This document shows positions 17,736-26,475 of a DNA stretch of 64,000 bases, in pieces. A program made the translations under genes and the position numbers. Under the pieces are notes generated by a model. It saw only the letters and a program-made list of their open reading frames with translations. It was not told where the DNA came from and did no database searches. Location of the stretch: the NCBI RefSeq assembly GCF_050320395.1, contig NZ_CP144459.1, positions 2,745,885-2,809,884 on the forward strand. The letters run 5' to 3'. Within the stretch, counting starts at the first letter, position 1; every line of letters starts with the position of its first letter. Origin of the DNA: Treponema_C sp050320395. GTDB taxonomy: Bacteria; Spirochaetota; Spirochaetia; Treponematales; Treponemataceae.

Positions 17736-19970
17736 ATGAAACTCAAAGAAATGGAGATACCGCTTACGAATATCTCCGGAATCGGGCCCGGTCTTGCAAA
17801 AACCTTTTCCCGCATAAACGTCTTTACCGTTGCCGATTTATTAACCTATTATCCGCGCGATTGGGAAGACCGGACTCAAAGGCGAAGCCTTGCGGAATTT
17901 TCGCGCGGAAAGGTACATACCGCCGCCGCGGTTATCGCCCACGAATGGTTCGGCTTCGGGCGTATGAAAACCCTTAAAATCATTATAACGGACGGCACCG
18001 AGCGCGGTGCCCTTATATGCTTTAACCGCCCTTTTTTGCAAAAAACGCTTACCGTAGGTTCGATTATCAGCGTAAACGGCACTTTTTCTTACCGTTACGG
18101 AGAGATTCAATCTTCAGCCTTTGAAGCCGCCCCCCTCGTAAAAAAAAGTCTTGCCGAGTGGAAAGATAAGCCCCTTCCGGACAGCAGGGTATTTGCCCTC
18201 TATCCGCTTACGGCCGGTTTGACGCAAACCCAAATCCGAAAAGCCGTATCCAATGCCCTGTCCGAATATGCCAAGGGTATCGAAGATGAAATTCCCTGCC
18301 ATGTAAGAGAGCGTCATAATCTTTTTTCCAAGCAAAAAGCGGTTTACGCGATTCACAAGCCGGAAAATATGGAGGAAGCGCTTTGCGCACAAAAAACGCT
18401 TATCTTCGAAGAGCTTTATTTGTTTCAAAAAAAGATAATCGGGCGCGCCGCGGAACGAAGGCACGGAAAATATGTTTCCGAGCAAAAAAAGATATACACA
18501 AAGGAAGAGCTTTTACCCCTTTTGTCGCCGCGCCAAAAGCAGCTCGCAGAGCGCCTGCCCTTCAGCCTCACAAAAGACCAAATCGCCTCGATCGCCCTTA
18601 TAAATGCCGATATAGATGCGGCCTTTGTAAAACCGGAAGCACTTTCCGGAGCCCGTGAAGACAGCGCACAAAGCACGGCCCCCTTTTATATGGCGCGCTT
18701 ATTGCAGGGCGATGTCGGTTCGGGTAAAACACTGGTCGCCTTTTTTGCAGCCCTGCGTACCGTCGATTGGGGAGCCCAGTGCGCCCTTCTTGCGCCGACG
18801 GAAATCCTTGCAAAACAGCACGCCGAAAACGCAGCCCGCCTTATGGAACCTCTTATCGGAGGCGACGGAAAGGGAGTGCGCACCGCCTTTTTAACCGGCA
18901 ATGTAAAAAACAGGGGACGCATTCCCCTTTTGCAGGCCCTGCAGGAAGGCTCTATAGATATCATTATAGGTACCCACGCCCTTTTTTCAAAAAACGTACT
19001 GTATTATAATTTGCGCCTCGTTATCATCGACGAGCAGCACCGTTTCGGCGTTGTACAGCGCGGAACCATCATAGACAAGGGGCGCTCCTCGGCGGTAAAT
19101 CAACGACAAATAAAAAGCGGAGGTGCGGCTCATACCCCCTCTCTTTTAATGATGAGTGCAACACCCATTCCCCAAACCCTTGCCCACACGGTATACGGCG
19201 ATTTGGACCTTACAACGATTAAAACCGTGCCCGACGGAAGAAAACCGATACGCACCTTTTTGACAAAACAGGGAAACGAAGCGCGCGTCTATGAAGCGGT
19301 GCTCGAAGAGTTAAAAAAAGGCCGCCAAGCCTATTTTGTCTATCCGCGCATAGAAGATGCTTTTGAAGAAGACGGCGCGGAATCGGAAAACGGTTTCGCA
19401 GCGACGGGTAAACCATCCCTCAAATCCGCAGAAGGCATGTTCGCCTTTTTATCCAGGCAGGTGTACCCCGAATTTAAATGCGCCCTTATCCACTCAAAAA
19501 CCGACGATGCCGAACAAAGCGATATTTTGCGGCTTTTCGGCGCGGGAGAAATCGATGTACTTGTTGCAACCAGCGTTGTGGAAGTCGGCGTGGACGCACC
19601 GAATGCAACCGCCATGGTTATAGAACACGCCGAACGGTTCGGCTTGGCGGCCCTTCACCAGCTTAGGGGAAGAATCGGGCGGGGGAGCGAGCAGTCCTTT
19701 TGCTTTTTAATTTATACGGAACGTTTAAGTGAAACCGGAAAAGAGCGCCTTAAAGTGATGCGCGAATCGACCGACGGCTTTTTTATCGCCGAAGAAGATT
19801 TGCGCCTTCGCGGCCCCGGAGAAGCGGCGGGTATTCAGCAGTCGGGCTATTTAACGCTCGGCATAGCCGATCCCCTGCGGGACAGAGAACTTGCCGAAGC
19901 TGCGCGCCGGGAAGCTCTTCAAGCTTTTGCCGCGGAAAACTCGTATTTCGCGGAAAACGGGCTTTGTTGA
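17736..19970 (+). CDS. recG: ATP-dependent DNA helicase RecG
   Basis: The 744-residue protein remodels stalled forks and Holliday junctions. An N-terminal wedge/OB domain (TNISGIGPGLAKTF, LLTYYPRDWEDRT) is followed by superfamily-2 motor domains: Walker A GDVGSGKT (about 324-331), DEQH (about 431-434), MSATPIPQTLA, and QLRGRIGRG in motif VI. A non-conserved insert of about 30 residues around 540-570 contains Glu- and Ala-rich sequence. The end of the gene overlaps a strong hairpin that may serve as a terminator for both convergent genes. Confidence 0.95.
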   Translation: MKLKEMEIPLTNISGIGPGLAKTFSRINVFTVADLLTYYPRDWEDRTQRRSLAEFSRGKVHTAAAVIAHEWFGFGRMKTLKIIITDGTERGALICFNRPFLQKTLTVGSIISVNGTFSYRYGEIQSSAFEAAPLVKKSLAEWKDKPLPDSRVFALYPLTAGLTQTQIRKAVSNALSEYAKGIEDEIPCHVRERHNLFSKQKAVYAIHKPENMEEALCAQKTLIFEELYLFQKKIIGRAAERRHGKYVSEQKKIYTKEELLPLLSPRQKQLAERLPFSLTKDQIASIALINADIDAAFVKPEALSGAREDSAQSTAPFYMARLLQGDVGSGKTLVAFFAALRTVDWGAQCALLAPTEILAKQHAENAARLMEPLIGGDGKGVRTAFLTGNVKNRGRIPLLQALQEGSIDIIIGTHALFSKNVLYYNLRLVIIDEQHRFGVVQRGTIIDKGRSSAVNQRQIKSGGAAHTPSLLMMSATPIPQTLAHTVYGDLDLTTIKTVPDGRKPIRTFLTKQGNEARVYEAVLEELKKGRQAYFVYPRIEDAFEEDGAESENGFAATGKPSLKSAEGMFAFLSRQVYPEFKCALIHSKTDDAEQSDILRLFGAGEIDVLVATSVVEVGVDAPNATAMVIEHAERFGLAALHQLRGRIGRGSEQSFCFLIYTERLSETGKERLKVMRESTDGFFIAEEDLRLRGPGEAAGIQQSGYLTLGIADPLRDRELAEAARREALQAFAAENSYFAENGLC

Positions 19971-19977
19971 AAGCCCG
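19958..19977. terminator. Hairpin between convergent recG and the coiled-coil gene
   Basis: CGGGCTTT (19958-19965) pairs with AAAGCCCG (19970-19977) around a GTTG loop. It overlaps the recG stop codon. On the minus strand it is followed by TTTT, so it fits best as a terminator for the leftward gene, and less well for recG. Confidence 0.5.
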
Positions 19978-20000
19978 CGTTTCGTTGAAAAGCGGCTTTC

Positions 20001-23000
20001 TCAAACCGTTTGTTTTCCGAAATAATCCAATATCAATTCAACTTCGCCGATGGTTAAATTCAAACTTGAAGCGATTTGTTCAACCGTCCAGCCCTGACGC
20101 TTTAATTTGAGAACGTTTTCGCGTACCGCAATCGGAGGCGCTCCGGCGGAACGTTTTTTGGTTTTTCCGCCGTCTTTAATCAAAGAGCCGAGCAAATTAA
20201 CCTGCTCCATGGTTTCTTTTTTCATCTCGTCAAGGCGGACTTCGGTTTTACTCATCCACTCGCAAGCCTTATCGACCCGCTCGATATTGCGGTCCGTTTC
20301 GGCAAGGATTTCGTCCAAATTATTCAGCTTGTCGGCTATATCGTTTATGCGGCCGGCTTTTTCCATAAGGGCGTTTAAGTCGTTTTTAAGCATACCGACG
20401 GCCTCAGGCATATCGGCGGTTTGACGTTCGCATTCGTTTAAGCGCTCTTCAAGGGCGCGCAAATCTTCAAAGGTACGGCCGACGCCTTCAATGGTTTGAT
20501 CAAGCACGGTATTTTTCTTTTCAAGCCTGTCGTAGCGGCCGGAAATGTCGCCGAGGGTATCCTGAAAGCGGCGGACTTCTCCCTGCAAAATCTGTAAATC
20601 ATCGCTGGTACTTTGCAAATCGCGGATTTTTTCATCCATTGAGGATGAAAGCTGCATAAGCCTGCCGAAATTTGCATCCATCGCGTCGATTTTGTTTTTT
20701 CCGGCGTTAAACTGCTGAAGTTTTACCGATATATCTTCGTCTATTTTACGCATTTTACCGAACTGCGCTTCAATACTGTCGGTTATTTGTTTAAAACCGT
20801 CAAAACGCGATATGTGCATATGCAAATCGTTCATTTGATTTTCCAGATGATTTTTCATTTCAACGGTTTTTTCAATCAACTGCGTTTGCGCTAAAAATTG
20901 TTTCAGCTGTCTGTCGGTACCGCTTATATCCATCTTCAATTTGTTTGCTTCGTTTTGAATTGCGGAAACGGCCTTTTCGTGTATGGATTCGGTTTTTTCC
21001 TGAATTTCTTTTACCATACTCTTTAAAGCGCGCAGTCTTTGCTCCGCATCGGTGTTTTCATCGGAAATTTTACGCTTCGTATCTTCAAGCATTTCACCGT
21101 AGGCTTTTTTAAACTCGCCGAGCATTTCTTCCGTATACTCTTCATATTCGGCAAGAGACTGTTTGCTTTGCTCCTTTAAAGATTCCAATTCGGCCGAAAG
21201 TTTGGCGCTTTCTTCTTTGGTCATATTCGCAAAACGCGCAACATCGGAGCCGAATATTTTTTGAATTTGATTTATATGGTCTTCAGAGCGTTGTTCCAAG
21301 TCTTCAAGTTTTTCGGTAACCGCGGCGCTTTTTTCTTCAAGCTGCTCGCTCAAACGTTCGCGCCACGAAGCAAGCTCTCCCAAAATACCTTCCAAGGACC
21401 CCTTCGTTTCTTCCTGAGTAAGAAATACGGATTGACTTATTTGGTCAAGTCTGTCTTCTATATCTTTTTCGCAGCGTTCAGCCTGTTCGGCGGCACTTTT
21501 TCTTTGGCGGTCCAATTCCGCGGCCAATAAAGTTTCCGCGGCTTTTCGCGCTTCTTCCATACGCTCCTGATGAGAGTCGGCAAAGCCCCGTAAAGACGCG
21601 TCGAGAGCTTCCATACGTTCCTGAAAATCCTCGTCGTTTTTTTGTAAAAGCGCTTCAAAAGTTTCTATGTTCTGACGGTATTTTTCCTGCAATACGCCGA
21701 ATTTTTCCTTTATGTCTTCTCCGTATTGCGTTTCAAGGTTTCTCCGCTCGTTTTCAAAATGCCTTGAAACATCGTTCAAACGGCCGTCAAAATCGCGCTT
21801 CCATTCTTCCAAAGAAGTATTCAGATTTTCACCGCGTTCATTTAAGTCGCGGAAAAAATCGTCTTCAAAGATTTTAAGCTTTTCGGATACATTATCGTAG
21901 GCGCGGTTTTTTAATTCATTCAATTCGCTGTCAAGGTTATCGATAACCTCTTTCATTTCCGCATAAGAAGAGGTAACCGTGCGCTCAAATTCGTTTTGGG
22001 CTTCGCCGCGGTTTGTTTTAAATGTATCGAACTCATCCGATATACGCTGTTCGGCGCCCTCCATCAATATACGGAAGCTCCGATCAAGCTTATCTATATC
22101 CGCCCCGAGGCTTTCAATCTTTTTTAAACGGTAATCCAGGTCTTTTTGTGTTCCCGCAATACGTTCTTCGGTATCTTCAAAAAAGCTTTGCAGCCTGCGG
22201 GCATTGTTTTGTACCGCCTCATCACGGGCCGTATCGAAGCGCCCGCTAAGTTCTGCAAAAACCGCTTCAAGCTGTTCGTTTATTTGCAGCTGCCGGTTTT
22301 GTACCTCATCGGCAAGGCTCCCGGTTTCTTGTTCCATAGTCTCCCGCAAATCGCCGATTGTTTTTTCAAAATCGCGGGTCAGCCGCCGGGAATCGGCTTC
22401 TATCCGTTCTCCCAGACGGGTCAATAAATCTATTCCTTCTTTTTGCCGCTTATTTACGGTATCGTCCAATTCACGGATCATTTGCTCGGCCCGGCCGAAA
22501 TTGGCGTTGAATCGGGCAAGCTCGGCCTTTTGTCTTTCTATTTCGGAACCGTTTTCTTCGGCAAAACGTGCTATTTCATCGGCTAAAAGCCTTTGTTTTT
22601 CTTCAAGGAAATCCCGTATTTCCGCCTTTAAACTATCCAGGGCAAGGATGGTTTCGCTGCGCACCTTTTCGCGCATATCGGCCGATTCCGCCGTAAGGGC
22701 GGACAAGGTATCGTTCAGTCTGCCCTTGTGCTCCTCAACGGTTTCGTTTACAAAGCTTTCCTGCTTTTCCATCGCCGAACGAATCTTTTCTTCCTGTCCG
22801 AATCCTATAATATGCAGGAGCTTTTTCGTCTCGGCAAGCGAAGCGTTCAATTCTTCCTGCTGTTGTGAAAGCTCGGCAAAAACCCTCTGCCGAATATCGT
22901 CCAATGCCGTTTGTGTTTTTTCATCGATCTCCCGGGCGGCCGCATCAAAACGTTCTTCGCGCAATTGCAGGGCATTGTGTATCTTTTCGTTTTGGCCCGC

Positions 23001-24245
23001 ATCGGCTTCAGCCAAAACTTTTTCGGTTTTTTCGATAAGAACGTCAAGGCGCTCTTTTTTATCCTGCAATTCCGTTTCCAAAGCATTCTGGGCCGTCTGC
23101 AATGCCGCCGACAATTCGGCTTCACTCTTTTCCAGTTCCGCCGAAATACGGCCGCTGTGGTTTTCCATCGCTTCGCTTACCCGGTCGGAATGCCCGGCAA
23201 GATCGGCGGATATGCGGCGCTCCTGCTCTTCAAGGGCTTTTTGAAGCTCATCGCGCTGTTGTAACACTTCACCGCTAATCCGCTCCGTTTCAACGCTCAA
23301 ATCGGAAAAAAGTTTTTCCTTTTCTTCCTCCAGTGCCGCATTTAATTCATCGTGCATATCCTGCAGGGCCGCCCGCGACTCGGAGCGGAACCGATCATAA
23401 ACGTTTTGAGCTTCTCTTTGGGCATCTTCTATTTTTCCCGATAAATCGGCGGACAGGTTTTCTTTTTCGCGCTCTACATATTCGGTTATATCGTGAGTAC
23501 TGCGTTCCAAAAGCGCTTCGAATTCTTCTTCGCGTTTTAAGGTATTTTGTTTAAGACCTTCAAAAACTCCGTCTTCAAGCGATTCGGCTTTTTCGCGGGC
23601 GCGCTCTAAAGCCGTATCAAAAACCCCCTGTATTTCTTCAAGCAGCTGTTGATTTTTATCCACGGCGGCATCGGCAAGCATTTCCAAATCCGCAAAACGG
23701 CGATCAAGGGCGGCCGTATATTCGGCACCCAAGGTCCCCAGCCGCTCGGCGTTTTGTTTTTGAAACTCGGAAAGAAGGGCGGGGATACGTTTTTCCGTAT
23801 CATCCAGGCGTTTTTGCTGCTCGCCGATTATTTTTGCCGTTTTATCGACAAAGGCCGAATGTTTACGTATTTTTTCAAGATTGTCTTCAACCCGGGCCGT
23901 CATGTCCAATAATTCGCCTATCAGTTTTTCATATGAAAGCACACGGGTTTTTACATTGTCGACTTGCGCCGTATAGGACGAAAAGTCCGCGCATATTTTT
24001 TCAAAGCGGGCCTTTTCCTGTTCAAGCTTTTTGACTGCAGCGACCGCCTGCACCTGCTTTAACTCAAGCTCGGCACCCGCATTTTGCGCCTGTATTGCGC
24101 GGTTTTTAAAAGCTTCTTCAAAGTCGGCAAGGATTTTATCGGTAAATTTTTTAACCTTTTCGATTGAACGGTTTTTTTTATCCAAACGCCGAAATACAAA
24201 CAGCATTATAAAACAAACCGCAGCCGTAATAATATTTCCAATCAT
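20001..24245 (-). CDS. Giant spirochaetal coiled-coil protein with N-terminal membrane anchor
   Basis: The product is about 1,414 residues. It begins with one membrane segment (NIITAAVCFIMLFVF, residues 3-17) followed by RRLDKKN, then more than 1,250 residues of nearly continuous heptad-repeat coiled coil rich in Glu, Lys, Gln, Ala and Leu. The last 50 residues form a compact domain with a predicted helix-turn-helix (VLKLKRQGWTVEQIASSLN, then TIGEVELILDYF). Similar giant coiled-coil proteins are a spirochaete hallmark (I recall the name SpiroCoCo) and may form cytoplasmic filaments. I prefer the ATG at 24245 (GGGTGGGAAG upstream, anchor starts directly after) over a TTG at 24272. Its function is unknown; cell-shape or filament roles are inference. 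Confidence 0.85.
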   Translation of the reverse strand: MIGNIITAAVCFIMLFVFRRLDKKNRSIEKVKKFTDKILADFEEAFKNRAIQAQNAGAELELKQVQAVAAVKKLEQEKARFEKICADFSSYTAQVDNVKTRVLSYEKLIGELLDMTARVEDNLEKIRKHSAFVDKTAKIIGEQQKRLDDTEKRIPALLSEFQKQNAERLGTLGAEYTAALDRRFADLEMLADAAVDKNQQLLEEIQGVFDTALERAREKAESLEDGVFEGLKQNTLKREEEFEALLERSTHDITEYVEREKENLSADLSGKIEDAQREAQNVYDRFRSESRAALQDMHDELNAALEEEKEKLFSDLSVETERISGEVLQQRDELQKALEEQERRISADLAGHSDRVSEAMENHSGRISAELEKSEAELSAALQTAQNALETELQDKKERLDVLIEKTEKVLAEADAGQNEKIHNALQLREERFDAAAREIDEKTQTALDDIRQRVFAELSQQQEELNASLAETKKLLHIIGFGQEEKIRSAMEKQESFVNETVEEHKGRLNDTLSALTAESADMREKVRSETILALDSLKAEIRDFLEEKQRLLADEIARFAEENGSEIERQKAELARFNANFGRAEQMIRELDDTVNKRQKEGIDLLTRLGERIEADSRRLTRDFEKTIGDLRETMEQETGSLADEVQNRQLQINEQLEAVFAELSGRFDTARDEAVQNNARRLQSFFEDTEERIAGTQKDLDYRLKKIESLGADIDKLDRSFRILMEGAEQRISDEFDTFKTNRGEAQNEFERTVTSSYAEMKEVIDNLDSELNELKNRAYDNVSEKLKIFEDDFFRDLNERGENLNTSLEEWKRDFDGRLNDVSRHFENERRNLETQYGEDIKEKFGVLQEKYRQNIETFEALLQKNDEDFQERMEALDASLRGFADSHQERMEEARKAAETLLAAELDRQRKSAAEQAERCEKDIEDRLDQISQSVFLTQEETKGSLEGILGELASWRERLSEQLEEKSAAVTEKLEDLEQRSEDHINQIQKIFGSDVARFANMTKEESAKLSAELESLKEQSKQSLAEYEEYTEEMLGEFKKAYGEMLEDTKRKISDENTDAEQRLRALKSMVKEIQEKTESIHEKAVSAIQNEANKLKMDISGTDRQLKQFLAQTQLIEKTVEMKNHLENQMNDLHMHISRFDGFKQITDSIEAQFGKMRKIDEDISVKLQQFNAGKNKIDAMDANFGRLMQLSSSMDEKIRDLQSTSDDLQILQGEVRRFQDTLGDISGRYDRLEKKNTVLDQTIEGVGRTFEDLRALEERLNECERQTADMPEAVGMLKNDLNALMEKAGRINDIADKLNNLDEILAETDRNIERVDKACEWMSKTEVRLDEMKKETMEQVNLLGSLIKDGGKTKKRSAGAPPIAVRENVLKLKRQGWTVEQIASSLNLTIGEVELILDYFGKQTV

Positions 24246-24316
24246 CGCTTCCCACCCGATCCGTATTAACAAAAGGATGCCTTACAAAATGCTTTTAAGA
24301 CAATCCCTTTCTTCTA

Positions 24317-24988
24317 TTACTGTAACACAATTTTACATAATTGGCGATAGTTTTTAAAGCAAATATCGGCTTCGCGGGGCTTTTTATTCGCGATTTCCCG
24401 CCACAGGGGCGTAATATAGGCGGTTTTCATACCCGCTTTATGCGCTCCCTGTATATCGCTTCGAATACTGTTGCCCACATATAAAATATGCTCGGCCGGA
24501 ACTCCCAGCTCGCGCTCCAAAATTCCGAAAGGATAAGATGAGGGTTTGAGGGCTCCGCAGCGCTCGGAACCGAGCAGACAATCAAACAGCGGTTTGAGCC
24601 CCCATAAATCGCCCTTTTGTTCGGGAGGAAAGTCGGATAAAACGCCCAGCTTTAAACCGGCGTCTTTAAATGCGCGTAAAGAACTGTCCAAGCCTTTAAA
24701 GGGTTTTACGCGCGGAAAAAATTGAACCAAGCCGTCATAGATTTTTTCCTGTATAAGAGCGCGGGCTTTTTCGGCCGGAATTTTCATAAAATCGGCGGTA
24801 AGCCGTGCCTGATATTCAAAAAAATCGGGCAAAGGGGCCGTTCTGTGTAAAATCATCCGTGCTTTGCGGAAATGGTGAAAAAAATGAAGATTTTTTAAAA
24901 AATAGGGGGCAATACGCATATACAGCCGCCAATCCGGATACATGGTGCCGTCTATGTCGAATGCAACCGCTTTAATATTAAATATCAT
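24317..24988 (-). CDS. HAD-superfamily phosphatase
   Basis: The 223-residue protein has the four HAD motifs: DIDGT (nucleophile Asp11, acid/base Asp13), LSDFP for motif II, a Lys in ALKPSSYPF for motif III, and VGNSIRSDIQGAHKAG for motif IV, where the usual GD is GN. The helical cap between motifs I and II places it in subfamily I. The substrate is unknown; such enzymes remove phosphate from small metabolites. It is transcribed away from the activase gene cluster and is followed by the coiled-coil gene after about 70 bp. Confidence 0.8.
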   Translation of the reverse strand: MIFNIKAVAFDIDGTMYPDWRLYMRIAPYFLKNLHFFHHFRKARMILHRTAPLPDFFEYQARLTADFMKIPAEKARALIQEKIYDGLVQFFPRVKPFKGLDSSLRAFKDAGLKLGVLSDFPPEQKGDLWGLKPLFDCLLGSERCGALKPSSYPFGILERELGVPAEHILYVGNSIRSDIQGAHKAGMKTAYITPLWREIANKKPREADICFKNYRQLCKIVLQ

Positions 24989-25056
24989 TGTTTGTTATAC
25001 TATATATCCGAAAATATTAAAAGGGTGTAATTCCCGTAAATGCATTTTATGCGGAT

Positions 25057-26475
25057 TTATTCGCCCGAAGGTTCCATGCGGTCCGGATAAAATTCCATTG
25101 AAGCTTTTACACGGACTAAAAAAACAAAGGAACCGCGGTATTTTTCGATAAACTCATCAAGGGTATATTCGCGTCCCTTTTCAAATACCGATACCTGCAA
25201 GCGGCCCCGCCTGTCAAACCAGGGAAAAAAGGCGGCGGCTTCGGTAAAGACCGGTCTCCGGACGGTTTCTTCGGCCCCATCGGATTGAGCGCTTTGCCGT
25301 ACGGCGCCCAAAAAAAAGCGGTGCGCTTCGGTTACTCCCAAGACGTACAAAAGAGGCTTAAGCATTTCAACCGGATACCCCGAATTGGCGGAAAAACCCG
25401 CACTGCGAGCGGTTCCCGAAGTATCGGTATAATACGAAAATGCTTCGGTTTTTACATCGGCCCCCGAATTATTGTAATGGTAAACGATTCCGGTGCGCGC
25501 GGATATCGCCGCAGCCGCCATATTCCGTATCGCATTTAAACTGCCGAAATTTTCTTCCGAATGCGCACTTGCGGAGCCCCGAAGCTTCGGATTTTCATCC
25601 TTCGGTCCTTCAACGGTATTGATTTTCAGCTTTTCCGGCGCAATAACGGCTCCGGTAAGCGGTTTTACAAGTCCGTCTACAATCCATTTTAAAAAATCGA
25701 TTGATGCGTTTTTATCTGCGGCAAAACCGGTTTTTTGTAAAGAAGGAAGCAAAGAGCGTATCATGCCGGTCATCTGCATAATATCGTTATATGAATGTAA
25801 AAAAACGCGCGTGTAATTCCACGGAAGGGTATAGCGGGTTATATGGAGCAATTCGTCAAAGCTCATAACATATAATTGCTCGAACGGGAGGGGAACCGGC
25901 ACTCTTCCTGCAGCCGATGCGCCGAATATGATAAAATCGGCATAACTTCTTTCCGGTCCGGGGGAAAATTCGACATAGACTTTTGTATCCTGTACAAAAT
26001 AACATCGAATACGCAGTGCTTTGCCGCTTAAGGAATCGCGGTATAAAATCCAGCTTCCCGGAGCGTCCTTAGGCCATGTTTCAACCCAGATTTCGGAAGA
26101 GGAGGTGTCTTCGTCTTCCGTACCGGCGATTGCCGAAGCATCCCCGTTATTTGTTTTAAGAAGAACCTTTTGTCTTACCAGAGGGGCAACAATGATTTGC
26201 AGTTCTCCGTTTTCTTCTTCCTGCCGAACAAGAAAATAATCGCCCGTTTCGTTTTGAATAAGCCGGGGTTCCTTCGTTTTTACGCTTTCCGCTTCGGCTT
26301 TAAACCACGTATCGACAAGTTCTTTGCGGCAAAAAGCCGATTCGGTCATTTTAAAACCGGCAGAAGGAATATGAGGGTCGGGCGTATGTGCTTTGAGAGA
26401 AACCGCAGTCACAATACAGACAAACAGATAAAATCCGTAATAAAGCCGTTTAGGCCCGGTGTATATATTCTTCAT
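25057..26475 (-). CDS. Exported protein of unknown function
   Basis: The 472-residue product has a signal peptide (LYYGFYLFVCIVTAVSLKA, about residues 11-29). The mature part mixes beta-rich sequence (WVETWPKDAPGSWILYRDSLSG) with a central helical region. I do not recognise the family; it may be spirochaete-restricted. Its start codon lies inside the 3' end of the activase gene, with a 26-bp overlap and AAGGAAGG in front, so translation is probably coupled to that gene although the products have no evident functional link. Confidence 0.6.
   Translation of the reverse strand: MKNIYTGPKRLYYGFYLFVCIVTAVSLKAHTPDPHIPSAGFKMTESAFCRKELVDTWFKAEAESVKTKEPRLIQNETGDYFLVRQEEENGELQIIVAPLVRQKVLLKTNNGDASAIAGTEDEDTSSSEIWVETWPKDAPGSWILYRDSLSGKALRIRCYFVQDTKVYVEFSPGPERSYADFIIFGASAAGRVPVPLPFEQLYVMSFDELLHITRYTLPWNYTRVFLHSYNDIMQMTGMIRSLLPSLQKTGFAADKNASIDFLKWIVDGLVKPLTGAVIAPEKLKINTVEGPKDENPKLRGSASAHSEENFGSLNAIRNMAAAAISARTGIVYHYNNSGADVKTEAFSYYTDTSGTARSAGFSANSGYPVEMLKPLLYVLGVTEAHRFFLGAVRQSAQSDGAEETVRRPVFTEAAAFFPWFDRRGRLQVSVFEKGREYTLDEFIEKYRGSFVFLVRVKASMEFYPDRMEPSGE

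Noticed and set aside
22204..23244. Long plus-strand open frame opposite the coiled-coil gene
   Set aside because: Ser-, Arg- and Phe-rich translation mirroring the heptad codons; no start signal and fully inside a real gene.
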